From assembly GCF_001274935.1 (NCBI RefSeq), contig NZ_LILC01000015.1, positions 21,150 through 85,149 on the forward strand: a stretch of 64,000 bases of DNA. Direction: 5' to 3'. The position numbers were made by a program, and so were the translations under genes. The notes under the pieces are model-generated. The model worked only from the letters and a program-made list of their open reading frames with translations. It was not told where the DNA came from and ran no database searches. Source of the DNA: Priestia koreensis (GTDB taxonomy: Bacteria > Bacillota > Bacilli > Bacillales > Bacillaceae_H). Positions 10,892-20,202 of this stretch are shown in pieces (within the stretch, counting starts at the first letter, position 1; every line of letters starts with the position of its first letter).

Positions 10892-10922
10892 TTGTAGGGT
10901 AAAATGGATTTTGTATAATCAT

Positions 10923-10986
10923 AAAATGCTTAAAGCTGCGACTCGACATCAGGTACAAACACCATCAGTCAGCTTTAAGCATTTTT
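10923..10986 (+). terminator. Intrinsic terminator after purA
   Basis: AATGCTTAAAGCTG pairs with CAGCTTTAAGCATT around an unusually large loop of about 31 nt, which itself holds a GACT/AGTC pair. A run of T residues follows. Confidence 0.75.
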
Positions 10987-11034
10987 TATGTTTTTTCAAA
11001 AAATTCTTTTTTTAAACATTTTTTGAAAAAACTA

Positions 11035-11063
11035 TTGCCCAATAAAAAAATATCTGCTATTAT
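11035..11063 (+). promoter_or_regulatory. Promoter of the tRNA cluster
   Basis: TTGCCC and TATTAT with 17-bp spacing and a TG one base before the -10, ending 24 bp upstream of tRNA-Lys. Confidence 0.6.
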
Positions 11064-11087
11064 AAAAAACGTCGTTAAGATACATAT

Positions 11088-11160
11088 GAGCCATTAGCTC
11101 AGCTGGTAGAGCATCTGACTTTTAATCAGAGGGTCAGAGGTTCGAATCCTCTATGGCTCA
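11088..11160 (+). tRNA. tRNA-Lys (UUU)
   Basis: GAGCCAT pairs with ATGGCTC. The anticodon stem TCTGA/TCAGA encloses a loop with TTT at 11121-11123, and the T-arm GGTTCGAATCC is present. The discriminator is A. CCA is not encoded. Confidence 0.97.
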
Positions 11161-11175
11161 CTTTTAAATTTAACT

Positions 11176-11250
11176 GGCCCGTTGGTCAAGCGGTTAAGAC
11201 ACCGCCCTTTCACGGCGGTAACACGGGTTCGAATCCCGTACGGGTCACCA
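11176..11250 (+). tRNA. tRNA-Glu (UUC)
   Basis: The acceptor strand GGCCCGT, the anticodon stem CCGCC/GGCGG with loop CTTTCAC (anticodon TTC), and the T-arm GGGTTCGAATCCC are visible. The 3' CCA is encoded. Confidence 0.97.
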
Positions 11251-11279
11251 TGTTATTTTAATAGCTTAATGATGTTTAA

Positions 11280-11355
11280 GGTCCCGTGGTGTAGCGGTTA
11301 ACATGCCTGCCTGTCACGCAGGAGATCGCCGGTTCGATCCCGGTCGGGACCGCCA
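11280..11355 (+). tRNA. tRNA-Asp (GUC)
   Basis: GGTCCCG pairs with CGGGACC. The anticodon loop CTGTCAC carries GTC and sits between CCTGC and GCAGG. CCA is encoded. Confidence 0.97.
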
Positions 11356-11425
11356 TTTATTTCTTTTATTGATTTAAAAGAAAGTTATGGTATAGTAAAT
11401 AATAGACATAGTCACGCATAACTAT

Positions 11426-11498
11426 GGCTCGGTAGCTCAGTCGGTAGAGCAAAGGACTGAAAATCCTTGTGTCGGCGGTTCGATTCCGTCCCGAGCCA
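11426..11498 (+). tRNA. tRNA-Phe (GAA)
   Basis: GGCTCGG pairs with CCGAGCC. The anticodon loop CTGAAAA carries GAA. CCA is not encoded. It is the last of the four tRNAs; the order Lys-Glu-Asp-Phe between purA and walR matches B. subtilis. Confidence 0.97.
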
Positions 11499-11502
11499 TC
11501 CA

Positions 11503-11542
11503 AAAAAACTAGAGTTCGTTTTAGAACTCTAGTTTTTATTTT
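11503..11542 (+). terminator. Terminator of the tRNA cluster
   Basis: AAAACTAGAGTTC pairs with GAACTCTAGTTTT around a short loop, followed by a T-rich tail. Confidence 0.87.
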
Positions 11543-11683
11543 GCCTAAAGACTGGAATTTACTTTGCTTAACGAGATAATTAATTGTACAATCCATAATA
11601 ACCGCTAGCACGTTGGTAGAGGTTTTTCAGATTTACCTATATATGTTATAAAGTAGAATCATGAACTTTCTTTTCTTTTCAAG

Positions 11684-11689
11684 TATAAT
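11684..11689 (+). promoter_or_regulatory. Likely -10 element for the wal operon
   Basis: A perfect TATAAT 54 bp upstream of walR. No good -35 is visible at 16-18 bp. The remaining sequence between the tRNA terminator and walR shows no other recognisable element. Confidence 0.4.
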
Positions 11690-11743
11690 AGATAGGATGA
11701 GTACCAAAAATTCTTCGTTTAAAAGATAAAGGAGAACGATAAC

Positions 11744-12451
11744 ATGGATAAACGTATATTAGTGGTTGACGACGAAAAACCAATTGCTGATATTTTGAAG
11801 TTCAATTTACAAAAAGAAGGTTACGAAGTGTTTTGCGCATATGACGGCGTTGAAGCATTAGAGAAATTAGAAGAAATTCAACCAGAATTGGTGTTATTAG
11901 ATATCATGCTTCCTCAGCGTGACGGAATGGAAGTTTGCCGTGAAATTCGTAAGAAATATGATATGCCAATTATTATGCTGACAGCTAAGGATTCTGAAAT
12001 TGACAAAGTATTGGGGCTAGAGCTAGGTGCTGATGATTACGTAACGAAGCCTTTTAGCACACGTGAACTACTCGCGCGTGTCAAAGCGAATCTTCGTCGT
12101 CATCAACAGGTGGCAACAGCAGAAGATGAGAATGAAACAAATGAAATTACAATCGGTTCATTGGTCATTCATCCTGATGCGTATATTGTTTCAAAGCGCG
12201 GCGATTTAATTGAGCTGACTCACCGTGAATTTGAATTGCTTCATTATTTGGCGAAGCATATCGGTCAAGTAATGACACGTGAGCATTTGCTGCAAACAGT
12301 ATGGGGCTATGACTATTTTGGAGATGTTCGCACAGTAGATGTAACCGTACGACGACTTCGTGAGAAAATAGAGGATAATCCTAGTCATCCTACGTGGATT
12401 GTAACAAGACGAGGAGTAGGTTATTACCTGCGAAATCCTGAACAGGAGTAG
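11744..12451 (+). CDS. walR: Essential cell-wall response regulator WalR
   Basis: OmpR/PhoB-type response regulator that directs autolysin and wall-synthesis genes. The 235 residues equal the B. subtilis length. The receiver domain (1-120) has the acidic pair DDE near residue 10, phospho-acceptor D in LLDIMLP (about 53), T in LTAKD and K in YVTKPF. The C-terminal winged-helix DNA-binding domain has the signature [15 protein letters not shown]. It starts with ATG after AAAGGAG and heads walRKHIJ; walK begins 5 bp later. Confidence 0.97.
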   Translation: MDKRILVVDDEKPIADILKFNLQKEGYEVFCAYDGVEALEKLEEIQPELVLLDIMLPQRDGMEVCREIRKKYDMPIIMLTAKDSEIDKVLGLELGADDYVTKPFSTRELLARVKANLRRHQQVATAEDENETNEITIGSLVIHPDAYIVSKRGDLIELTHREFELLHYLAKHIGQVMTREHLLQTVWGYDYFGDVRTVDVTVRRLREKIEDNPSHPTWIVTRRGVGYYLRNPEQE

Positions 12452-12456
12452 AGCAA

Positions 12457-14274
12457 ATGAAGAAAGTACGCTTTTTTCAATCAATTCATTTTAAGTTCGT
12501 GTTAATTTATGTATTGCTTATTTTATTAGCCATGCAGATTATGAGCGTGTATTTTGTACGCGAATTAGAAAAGGAGTTAATTAATAACTTCTCGACCTCT
12601 GTTAATGAGCGCGTCAACTTACTTTCATATAGTATTGACCAGGAAATGCAAAAGAAGCGAGACGAGAATTCTCCCCCGCTTGAGAGTGATATTAGCGATG
12701 TGCTAAAAGATTCTCTATCAAAAGATATTACGGAAATACGGGTAATTGATCCAAACCGCCGAATTTTAGGAAGTTCAAGTGATCACCCTGAATACGTAGT
12801 TGGAAAAAAAACAACGGATGTGTCCATTAAGAGGGCACTTCTGTATGGTGCTACAGAAGAACGAACAAGAGTAGCAAAAGGAATGCGTGTAAGGGAGTTT
12901 ATTGCGCCTATAAAGTCACAGGATGAAATTGTAGGGGCAATATACCTTACGGCCAACATGGAGCCCGTATACGCTCAAATAAAAGAGGTTAATAGCATCT
13001 TCACAACAGGAACGATGATCGCCCTTGTGATTACGGCATTACTCGGTATTTTCCTGGCACAGACGATCACAAGACCTATGTCTGATATGCGCCGACAAGC
13101 CCTTGAAATGGCAAAAGGTAACTTCTCTCGGAAAGCTAAAGTATATGGCTATGATGAAATTGGTCAGCTGGCTCTTACGTTTAACAACTTAACGAGAAAG
13201 CTTCAAGAAGCCCAGGCGACGACAGAAGGGGAGAGACGGAAGTTAAGCTCGGTGCTTGCCCATATGACAGACGGCGTAATTGCAACAGATCGAAAAGGCC
13301 GCGTCATTCTTATTAACGACCCTGCGAGTGAGATGTTAGATGTTTCCCGTGAAACGGTACTGTCTGAACCGATCATTTCGTTATTGAATCTCGAGGGAAC
13401 GCATACGTTCGAAAGTCTCCTTGAAAATCAAGAATCGCTCATTTTGGATTTTAGTAACAAGGATAAATATTTTATTCTCCGTGCAACGATTTCCTCTATT
13501 CAAAAGGATACGGGCTTCGTAAACGGATTAATTATCGTACTACACGATATTACTGAGCAGGAGAAAATTGACCAAGAACGCCGCGAATTCGTTGCGAACG
13601 TATCACATGAGCTGCGTACGCCACTTACAACAATGCGAAGTTACTTAGAAGCATTAGCTGAAGGTGCTTGGCAGGATCAAGATATTGCACCGAGATTTCT
13701 ACAAGTAACACAAACAGAGACGGAACGAATGATTCGCCTCGTAAACGATCTTCTTCAGTTGTCAAAACTTGATAGCAAGGATTATCGCTTTAAGACGGAT
13801 ATCATCGATTTAGTGAAGTTATACAATTACACTATTGATCGATTTGAAATGGCGAAAGAACAGAAGATCAAGTTTATTCGCAAGCTTCCGAAGCAATCAA
13901 TCTATGTATCAATTGATCAAGATAAAATTACACAGGTTCTAGATAACATTATTTCCAACGCAATTAAGTACTCACCAGAAGGCGGTACGATTACGTTCTC
14001 ATTGAAATTAAAAGATGAGACCGTTATTTTAAGCGTTCAAGATGAAGGTGTGGGAATTCCGAAGAAGAATATTTCGAAGATCTTTGATCGCTTTTACCGT
14101 GTGGATAAGGCTCGATCAAGACAGCTTGGCGGAACAGGACTTGGTCTTGCCATCGCGAAGGAAATTGTACAAGCCCATGGTGGAAGAATCTGGGCGAAGA
14201 GTAAGGATGGGCAAGGAACCATTATATTCTTCACACTTCCTGTCGAAAGTGAGCGCGAAGACGAATGGGAATAA
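12457..14274 (+). CDS. walK: Cell-wall sensor histidine kinase WalK
   Basis: Membrane sensor kinase for WalR, 605 residues. The order is: a membrane segment (about 10-32), an extracytoplasmic Cache/PAS-like domain (about 35-180), a second membrane segment (about 183-203), HAMP (about 204-256), PAS (about 265-370), HisKA with FVANVSHELRTPL (phosphorylated His near 386), and HATPase with N box ISNAIKYSP, G1 DEGVGIP and GGTGLGLAIAKEIV. All catalytic motifs are intact. It ends by overlapping the first codons of walH. Bases 13341-13355 within the PAS-coding part resemble parS. Confidence 0.97.
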   Translation: MKKVRFFQSIHFKFVLIYVLLILLAMQIMSVYFVRELEKELINNFSTSVNERVNLLSYSIDQEMQKKRDENSPPLESDISDVLKDSLSKDITEIRVIDPNRRILGSSSDHPEYVVGKKTTDVSIKRALLYGATEERTRVAKGMRVREFIAPIKSQDEIVGAIYLTANMEPVYAQIKEVNSIFTTGTMIALVITALLGIFLAQTITRPMSDMRRQALEMAKGNFSRKAKVYGYDEIGQLALTFNNLTRKLQEAQATTEGERRKLSSVLAHMTDGVIATDRKGRVILINDPASEMLDVSRETVLSEPIISLLNLEGTHTFESLLENQESLILDFSNKDKYFILRATISSIQKDTGFVNGLIIVLHDITEQEKIDQERREFVANVSHELRTPLTTMRSYLEALAEGAWQDQDIAPRFLQVTQTETERMIRLVNDLLQLSKLDSKDYRFKTDIIDLVKLYNYTIDRFEMAKEQKIKFIRKLPKQSIYVSIDQDKITQVLDNIISNAIKYSPEGGTITFSLKLKDETVILSVQDEGVGIPKKNISKIFDRFYRVDKARSRQLGGTGLGLAIAKEIVQAHGGRIWAKSKDGQGTIIFFTLPVESEREDEWE

Positions 14275-15638
14275 GATACGAAAAGCTTAAAACGTTCCTT
14301 TTGTTGTTTTTGGTAGTACTAAGCTTGGTCTTAACGTGGAATCTCTGGACGTACCAGCCTCATTACAAAATACTTGAAAAAAATAAATACTTACAAAATG
14401 AAACGTATGTAAGTCCAGTGAAAAGTGCATCAAAAAAAGAGTTGATCGATCATATTAAGTTTTCACAAGTCGTTTATCATGGAAATGGTTCGGACTATGG
14501 TGCAACGATCGAAAAAAACATCGATAATTGGCTAAACGAAGTCAAAACATGGAAGTTTGCGAATGTCTATAACTATACGTCAAATGTTCCATCAAATGAC
14601 TTCGACTCTTTTTTACATATGGATAACGCGATTGAATTGATTTATCCAGATAATATCTCCATGAAAGCCTTCAAGGATATGTTTCAAGTCGAGGGTAAAT
14701 CAGTTCCTGACTTTTATTTTAATCGTATTTTTCTTAAAGAAAAAAGAGGACAGTCCGCTATTAATGCCTATTTTGTGGATACAAAGACACATCAAATCTT
14801 TGTTGCGATTGTCTCTAACTTTTTGCAACATGATTTTGACAAAAAGGCAGAGAAAATGCAAAGTCTGTACGCCCCTTATACGAAGTATAAAATTCGTGAC
14901 GGAAAGTACATCTATCTTCCGAAGCAGTCCGTTACGCTTGATAGCCTGATGTATTATAGCAGTCCTCTAGATGTGGATAAGTTCAAAAACGTTTTATTCG
15001 GTAATCCAACGTACGTAAAGAAAGAAAAAGTATCGAACGAAGAATTTTACACCGACGGGACAAGCGTTCTCGCGTTCGTCGGTAATCAAGACGTAATTGA
15101 ATACGCCAACTGGGCGAATTTAGGGACATCTAACAGCGAGGCTATTGAAGTAACGAGCATTTTAAAACGGAGCTTCAACTTTGTTAATGATCATGGCGGT
15201 TGGACAGACGCCTATTATTTTTCAAAATGGAATCCGGATAAGCGCGAGGTTATGTATCAGCTTCATGAGAATAATTATCCCGTCTTTTCAACGAGTGCGC
15301 CAACAACAACGGAGATCTACGAGAAGTGGGGGAAAGCAGAGGTTGCCAAATACCGCCGGCCTATTTATAAAATTTCCCGTACATCGTCAGGTAGTTTTCC
15401 CGTAAAACTCTCATCTGGCTTAGATATTATTAAGTCTGTGGAGAAGATTCCAAACCTAGATAGATCACAGCTGCAAGACATTGCGATTGGTTACGAACTG
15501 GTTCCTCAGCAACAGAATGACAGTTTAGGGGTGCGTCGCATTGCCCTGCAACCGGCTTGGTTCTATTTATACAAAGGCAAATGGAACAAGGTTGAAAGTC
15601 TGAAGGAATCAGGAGGTGCATCGAATGGATTGGAATAA
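14265..15638 (+). CDS. walH: WalH (YycH), negative regulator of WalK
   Basis: Membrane-anchored extracytoplasmic protein that, with WalI, contacts WalK and restrains it. The 457 residues hold one N-terminal membrane segment (about 9-28, TFLLLFLVVLSLVLTWNLW) and a long exported part. The ATG at 14265 overlaps the end of walK by 10 bp, indicating coupling. The 3' end overlaps walI by 14 bp. Identification rests on position and on the typical N-terminus. Confidence 0.93.
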   Translation: MGIRYEKLKTFLLLFLVVLSLVLTWNLWTYQPHYKILEKNKYLQNETYVSPVKSASKKELIDHIKFSQVVYHGNGSDYGATIEKNIDNWLNEVKTWKFANVYNYTSNVPSNDFDSFLHMDNAIELIYPDNISMKAFKDMFQVEGKSVPDFYFNRIFLKEKRGQSAINAYFVDTKTHQIFVAIVSNFLQHDFDKKAEKMQSLYAPYTKYKIRDGKYIYLPKQSVTLDSLMYYSSPLDVDKFKNVLFGNPTYVKKEKVSNEEFYTDGTSVLAFVGNQDVIEYANWANLGTSNSEAIEVTSILKRSFNFVNDHGGWTDAYYFSKWNPDKREVMYQLHENNYPVFSTSAPTTTEIYEKWGKAEVAKYRRPIYKISRTSSGSFPVKLSSGLDIIKSVEKIPNLDRSQLQDIAIGYELVPQQQNDSLGVRRIALQPAWFYLYKGKWNKVESLKESGGASNGLE

Positions 15639-16419
15639 AACGAAAAATACATTCATTATTACTTTCCTGATTCTCAATCTTTTTCTTGGCTTTCAGCTTT
15701 ATCAAAAAAAGGAACGTAGTCAGCTTGATCCAATTACGGAAGCAAGTATTGAGGAGCTGTTAGCGGATGATCACATTACATATGGAGATCTTCCGACACC
15801 ACCTTCTAAGGAAAGCTACGTAGGAGTGACCAATTATAATTTTACGAACACCAAACTAGATGGTCTTAAGGATCAAAAGATCATGTTGCTAGATGCGACA
15901 CATCTTCAAGGGACGTTCAATAAGTCGATTCCAATTTCCGGATCAAATGCAACGTTTCGCTTTAATCAATTTTTAAAAGATTACATTTATAAGGGCTCTT
16001 CCTATATTCGATGGAATGTGGATAAAGATTTAAAACAGATTATTTGCTATCAAAAAATCGGTGATGCCACGATTTATAACAATGAAGGTGGGAAGCTCAT
16101 TATTCACCTTAATGATAAGAATGAAATGACAGGTTATGAGCAAACTTTATTAGATGTAAAGGATAAGATCGAGGTTGATAAGGATATCCTGCAGCCGATT
16201 AAGGTGCTTGAAAACCTGTACTTAAATAAAGAAATTGAACCTGACAGCAACATAACCACTGTTAAATTAGGATACTACAATTTCTCCCCAGTGATCGCAA
16301 ATTCTGATGAGGCGCAAATGCAAATTTTAATTCCGGCTTGGCACATCGTTGTGAACAAGAAGGACCAATATTTCATGAACGCTTTTGAAGGAGACATTGT
16401 AAAAGGAAAGACTAATTAA
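15625..16419 (+). CDS. walI: WalI (YycI), negative regulator of WalK
   Basis: Partner of WalH with the same topology: a single N-terminal membrane helix ([17 protein letters not shown]) and an exported domain. The start is the ATG at 15625, giving 264 residues and the family N-terminus MDWNKTK; AGGAGG lies 8 bp upstream. The in-frame GTG at 15616 would lie inside that Shine-Dalgarno. It overlaps the end of walH. Confidence 0.93.
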   Translation: MDWNKTKNTFIITFLILNLFLGFQLYQKKERSQLDPITEASIEELLADDHITYGDLPTPPSKESYVGVTNYNFTNTKLDGLKDQKIMLLDATHLQGTFNKSIPISGSNATFRFNQFLKDYIYKGSSYIRWNVDKDLKQIICYQKIGDATIYNNEGGKLIIHLNDKNEMTGYEQTLLDVKDKIEVDKDILQPIKVLENLYLNKEIEPDSNITTVKLGYYNFSPVIANSDEAQMQILIPAWHIVVNKKDQYFMNAFEGDIVKGKTN

Positions 16420-16436
16420 TTATTGGAGTGAGTAAC

Positions 16437-17231
16437 ATGAGCTTGCACTTTAGTGTGCTCGCAAGCGGAAGCACGGGTAACGCAACATTTGTCGGAAATG
16501 AGAAGGGCTCGATTCTTGTCGATGCTGGACTAAGCGGTAAAGGCATGGAAGGCTTGTTCCAACAAATTGATCGCAACATCAAAGATCTCTCAGGGATTTT
16601 AGTTACGCACGAGCATAGTGATCATATTAAGGGATTAGGTGTGTTAGCACGCAAATATGATTTACCGATTTATGCGAACGAGAAAACGTGGCAGGCGATG
16701 GAAGGACTAATTGGTACGGTTCATCCGGATCAAAAGTTCGTTTTTAATGTTGGAGAGGCAAAATCATTCAACGGTTTGGACGTAGAGTCCTTCGGTGTCT
16801 CTCATGATGCAGCAGAGCCAATGTTTTTTTCCTTTCATCAAGATGGTAAAAAACTTACGTTAATCACAGATACCGGTTATGTGAGTGACCGCATGAAAGG
16901 CGTTATTAAAGATAGCGATATGTTCATTTTTGAAAGCAATCATGACGTTGAGATGCTTCGAATGGGAAGGTACCCGTGGAGCATCAAGCGTCGTATCTTA
17001 AGCGATGTGGGACACGTATCAAATGAAGATGCGGCACTTGCTTTAGCGGACGTTATTGGTGACCAGACAAAGCGCATTTATTTGGCTCATCTTAGTCAGG
17101 ATAATAACATGAAGGATCTAGCCCGCATGTCAGTGGAACAAGTCCTAACAGAAAGAGGATTCGAAATCGGTGAGCAAATTGAGCTGTATGATACAGACCC
17201 GAAAAATGCTTCGCCGCTCGTTTACATCTAG
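16437..17231 (+). CDS. walJ: WalJ (YycJ), MBL-fold metallohydrolase
   Basis: Metallo-beta-lactamase-fold nuclease-like protein of the wal operon; homologues are exonuclease-like and linked to coordination of wall and DNA metabolism. It has 264 residues. The metal-binding motif [10 protein letters not shown] sits near residue 57, with later ligands in [16 protein letters not shown] and SNHDVEML. The ATG at 16437 follows TTGGAGTG; the in-frame GTG at 16428 overlaps that site and is rejected. htrC downstream seems to have its own promoter. Confidence 0.93.
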   Translation: MSLHFSVLASGSTGNATFVGNEKGSILVDAGLSGKGMEGLFQQIDRNIKDLSGILVTHEHSDHIKGLGVLARKYDLPIYANEKTWQAMEGLIGTVHPDQKFVFNVGEAKSFNGLDVESFGVSHDAAEPMFFSFHQDGKKLTLITDTGYVSDRMKGVIKDSDMFIFESNHDVEMLRMGRYPWSIKRRILSDVGHVSNEDAALALADVIGDQTKRIYLAHLSQDNNMKDLARMSVEQVLTERGFEIGEQIELYDTDPKNASPLVYI

Positions 17232-17362
17232 CAGATAAAAAATTTGGACGTTCATTGTGCTAAAAATTAGAATTTTAAAGTGAATTGGGTATAATAGTCT
17301 ATAATAGAGGGCTCAGCTTATTACATGATCTTATAATACAACGCAGTATAGGGAAAGGATGG

Positions 17363-18580
17363 ATGAGACGAGTGGGCTATTATGACGACGAATACCAAGA
17401 GCAAAGACGACCACGTAGAAAAAGAGGGGCCTTTTTCTCAGGTTTGATCGGCGCAATTATCGGTGCATTAATTATTTTATTGGTGTATCCAGCACTAGTA
17501 GATCGGGGAATTTTACCTTCTACTTCTTCAGAAAATGATCTTCAACAAAGCGATAATACAGTAGCAGGCGTTCAAAAGACGGTTTCTGTGAACGTCACGA
17601 GTGATATCACAAAGGCCGTGTCGAAGGTCGATAATGCAGTTGTCGGCGTAGTAAATATACAGAAATCAAGCAGCTTCTGGGATAGTGGGAAATCTTCTGA
17701 AGCGGGTACGGGATCTGGTGTTATTTATAAAAAGTCTGGTAATAAAGCATTTATTGCGACCAATAACCACGTAGTAGAAGGTGCAAGCGAAATCGAGGTA
17801 AGCATGAGCGACGGTACTCGCGTAAAAGCACGTTTGCTAGGAACAGATGAACTGACTGATTTAGCAGTATTAGAAATTGATGCCAAACATGTGAAACAGG
17901 TAGCGACGTTTGGCAACTCTGATTCACTAAAGCGCGGTGAACCAGTCGTAGCGATTGGGAACCCATTAGGTCTTGAATTTGCTGGATCTGTCACACAAGG
18001 TGTTGTATCTGGTACAAACCGCGCTATCCCGCAAGATTTGAACGGTGACGGGGTAGCGGATTGGCAGTCAGAGGTTATTCAAACGGATGCAGCCATCAAC
18101 CCTGGTAACAGCGGTGGAGCACTTGTGAACATTGAAGGTGATGTGGTAGGAATTAACTCGATGAAAATTGCTCAGGAGGAAGTTGAGGGAATTGGTCTCG
18201 CCATTCCAGCGAATTCCGTTCGACCAGTGATTAATGACTTAGAACGATTTGGGGAAGTACGTCGCCCGTATATGGGAATTTCCTCTCGTTCATTGGATGA
18301 AATCTCAAGTTATCACCTAAGTGAAACATTGAAATTGCCGAAAGACGTGGTCAAGGGTGTAGCAGTCATCGATGTCGAACCTTCTTCACCAGCTGCAAAA
18401 GCAGGTTTGAAACAATATGATGTCATTGTTGAGCTAGACGGCAAACCAATTTCGAACATTATTGATTTACGAAAAGTCCTGTATAATCAAAAAGAAGTTG
18501 GAGATAAACTCAAAGTGACGTATTATCGTGATGGTAAAAAACAAACCACCACAATGAAGTTAATCAAAGAGTCACTATAA
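17363..18580 (+). CDS. htrC: HtrA-type serine protease HtrC (YyxA/YycK)
   Basis: Membrane-anchored DegP/HtrA-family protease of envelope quality control. A short basic cytoplasmic N-terminus precedes one membrane segment (GLIGAIIGALIILLVYPAL). The trypsin-like domain has His in NNHVVEGA, Asp in TDLAVLEID and Ser in NPGNSGGAL. A single C-terminal PDZ domain starts at GVAVIDVEPSSPAAKAGL. Start choice: ATG 17363 after AAAGGA; GTG 17372 is a credible alternative. Longer frames run back through two TATAAT hexamers (17290 and 17300), which are probably promoter -10 elements, so they are rejected. Confidence 0.92.
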   Translation: MRRVGYYDDEYQEQRRPRRKRGAFFSGLIGAIIGALIILLVYPALVDRGILPSTSSENDLQQSDNTVAGVQKTVSVNVTSDITKAVSKVDNAVVGVVNIQKSSSFWDSGKSSEAGTGSGVIYKKSGNKAFIATNNHVVEGASEIEVSMSDGTRVKARLLGTDELTDLAVLEIDAKHVKQVATFGNSDSLKRGEPVVAIGNPLGLEFAGSVTQGVVSGTNRAIPQDLNGDGVADWQSEVIQTDAAINPGNSGGALVNIEGDVVGINSMKIAQEEVEGIGLAIPANSVRPVINDLERFGEVRRPYMGISSRSLDEISSYHLSETLKLPKDVVKGVAVIDVEPSSPAAKAGLKQYDVIVELDGKPISNIIDLRKVLYNQKEVGDKLKVTYYRDGKKQTTTMKLIKESL

Positions 18581-18596
18581 GTTAGAATGTAAAAAT

Positions 18597-18640
18597 GAAG
18601 AACCGTTCTTCAGCATATTGGCTGAACGGTTCTTTCTTTC
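18597..18640 (+). terminator. Terminator after htrC
   Basis: AAGAACCGTTC pairs with GAACGGTTCTT; an inner TCAGC/GCTGA extends the stem. A T-rich tail follows. Confidence 0.85.
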
Positions 18641-18659
18641 TGGATAAGGCTAAAAGTAC

Positions 18660-18896
18660 TGTGGATAAGTGAGGTGAAAAAAGTGAAAATTTTATGCTGC
18701 GAAGAACACGTAGAACTAGCGTTAGATGTAATGGTTGATGAAAGCGAAACGTTCCCGACCCTAGAGAAAACAGGAGAAGATGAGATATCCACATGTGAAT
18801 ATTGCGACAATAAATCTGTATATATTGTAGGGAACTAACATTCGAACACAAGATGTGGATATGTTCTGTGGATATGTGGATAAAGACTGTGGATAA
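18660..18896 (+). promoter_or_regulatory. DnaA-box cluster upstream of rlmH
   Basis: There are three perfect TGTGGATAA boxes (18660-18668, 18875-18883, 18888-18896), two TGTGGATAT boxes (18854 and 18867), and one ATATCCACA in the opposite orientation (18785) inside the small CxxH/CxxC gene. The last four lie within 43 bp. In B. subtilis, DnaA-box clusters away from oriC are known, including one by yydA (rlmH), where they titrate or bind DnaA. The cluster here is at the equivalent place. Confidence 0.75.
18683..18838 (+). CDS. CxxH/CxxC small protein (BA_5709-like family)
   Basis: A 51-codon gene between htrC and rlmH. It starts at GTG 18683 after GAGGTGA and reads MKILCCEEHVELALDVM, ending with ISTCEYCDNKSVYIVGN. 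The paired CxxH (CEEH) and CxxC (CEYC) motifs suggest one zinc site. The family is recurrent in Bacillus at this locus; its function is unknown. A DnaA box in reverse orientation lies within the coding sequence. The longer antisense frames over this stretch have no support. Confidence 0.85.
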   Translation: MKILCCEEHVELALDVMVDESETFPTLEKTGEDEISTCEYCDNKSVYIVGN

Positions 18897-18931
18897 CGTG
18901 TTTGTAAATCAATTTTTAAAGGGTGTGGATT

Positions 18932-19411
18932 GTGAATATCTCCATTATTACGATCGGGAAATTAAAAGAGAAATATTTAAAACAAGGTATTTCCGAATAC
19001 CTAAAAAGACTGTCTACCTATGCAAAAGTCGAAGTGATTGAACTTTCAGACGAAAAAGCACCAGAAAATTTAAGTGAAGCAGAAATGGAGCAGGTAAAGC
19101 AAAAAGAGGGAGAACGCATTCTTGCGAAGATCAGCGATGACACACACGTAATCGCCCTAGCCATTGAAGGAAAGCTTAAATCCTCAGAGGAACTAGCCAA
19201 AGACCTCGACCAGCTTGCTACATATGGAAAGAGTAAGGTTGCATTTATCATTGGCGGTTCCCTAGGCCTAAGCGACCAAGTTATGAAGCGCTCAAACGCA
19301 GCCCTCTCCTTCTCCCGCATGACCTTCCCACACCAACTCATGAGACTGATCCTGCTCGAGCAGGTATATCGTGCATTTCGGATTAATCGTGGGGAACCGT
19401 ATCATAAATAA
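18932..19411 (+). CDS. rlmH: 23S rRNA pseudouridine-1915 N3-methyltransferase RlmH
   Basis: SPOUT-class (alpha/beta knot) SAM-dependent methyltransferase that modifies pseudouridine 1915 in helix 69 of 23S rRNA. The start is GTG 18932, giving the standard 159 residues beginning [20 protein letters not shown]. Longer starts (18923) lie too close to the AAAGGG ribosome-binding site. The knot region shows [13 protein letters not shown] and the family C-terminus [16 protein letters not shown]. It sits just downstream of the DnaA-box cluster. Confidence 0.97.
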   Translation: MNISIITIGKLKEKYLKQGISEYLKRLSTYAKVEVIELSDEKAPENLSEAEMEQVKQKEGERILAKISDDTHVIALAIEGKLKSSEELAKDLDQLATYGKSKVAFIIGGSLGLSDQVMKRSNAALSFSRMTFPHQLMRLILLEQVYRAFRINRGEPYHK

Positions 19412-19429
19412 ACACATAGTTAGTATTCT

Positions 19430-19473
19430 AAGAAGCGTTAAAGATACCCAAATATCTTTGACGCTTCTTTTTT
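19430..19473 (+). terminator. Terminator after rlmH
   Basis: AGAAGCGTTAAAGATA and TATCTTTGACGCTTCT pair with one mismatch around a 6-nt loop, followed by TTTTTT. From here to 19684 nothing else is recognisable. Confidence 0.88.
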
Positions 19474-19684
19474 GTTCAATATTCTCCATTAGCGACCATT
19501 CCATCTAGGAGAGAGTTTAGAAAAGGGCATTTAAAAGGATTTTTATACCAGTTTGTAGAACTAATTTTAGATACTTTCATATCAATAAAAAAGCAAATGT
19601 AGGCTCAATTTTATTAATAAAACATAGCAATTGAAGTTGTTAAAAACAGAAGTAATTTCATACACAAGGAGAGGGAGCTATCCA

Positions 19685-20080
19685 ATGAATAGACAAAGAG
19701 CATGCGCAGCAATTATTAAAGATGAACACATCCTAATGGTTAAAGAGGTATATCCAGATAAAACGTTTTGGACTTTACCTGGTGGTGGTTTAGAAGACGG
19801 GGAAACATTTGAAGATGCAGCTGTAAGAGAGGTAAAAGAAGAAGTTAATTTGGATGTAGAAATAAGCAGATATTTGTTCACAGGAACATACAGTTTGGGA
19901 GAAGAAAAGTGTTTTTTAGCACGCATAGTTAACGATAATTTGCCTGTACTTGGCTATGATCCGGAAGCTGAAGATCACCAAACGTTATCTGAGGTAAAAT
20001 GGCACTCGCTTGAATCGATGGAAGATGATTTACATGTCTCTAGGGTAATACAAGCATTGGAACTCACTAAAAAGTTATGA
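19685..20080 (+). CDS. Nudix hydrolase
   Basis: A small Nudix-fold pyrophosphohydrolase; the substrate is unknown. The start is ATG 19685 after GGAGAGGGAG, giving 131 residues. The longer frame from 19631 adds 18 residues that include this ribosome-binding site. The Nudix box runs from Gly34 to about Leu56 (GGLEDGETFEDAAVREVKEE); the G of the canonical EExG end is Asn here. The catalytic Glu residues are intact. It stands alone between rlmH and a phosphatase gene. Confidence 0.88.
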   Translation: MNRQRACAAIIKDEHILMVKEVYPDKTFWTLPGGGLEDGETFEDAAVREVKEEVNLDVEISRYLFTGTYSLGEEKCFLARIVNDNLPVLGYDPEAEDHQTLSEVKWHSLESMEDDLHVSRVIQALELTKKL

Positions 20081-20202
20081 AGTAGTATAGACAGAAGTGA
20101 CTTTCATACTTAGTTATAAGAATAAAGCTTCCTTTCATTTATTAAGGGATGATGTTGATTGAAAAATACTGCAAGAGGTCTTAGCAATAGGTGTGTGGAG
20201 AG

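Noticed and set aside
11366..11611. Minus-strand frame over tRNA-Phe with GRNRTADTRIFSPLLYRLSYRA
   Set aside because: This is the well-known false protein made by translating the antisense of tRNA genes.
18582..18851. Minus-strand frames across the htrC-rlmH gap
   Set aside because: They are antisense to the CxxH/CxxC gene and the terminator and lack ribosome-binding sites.
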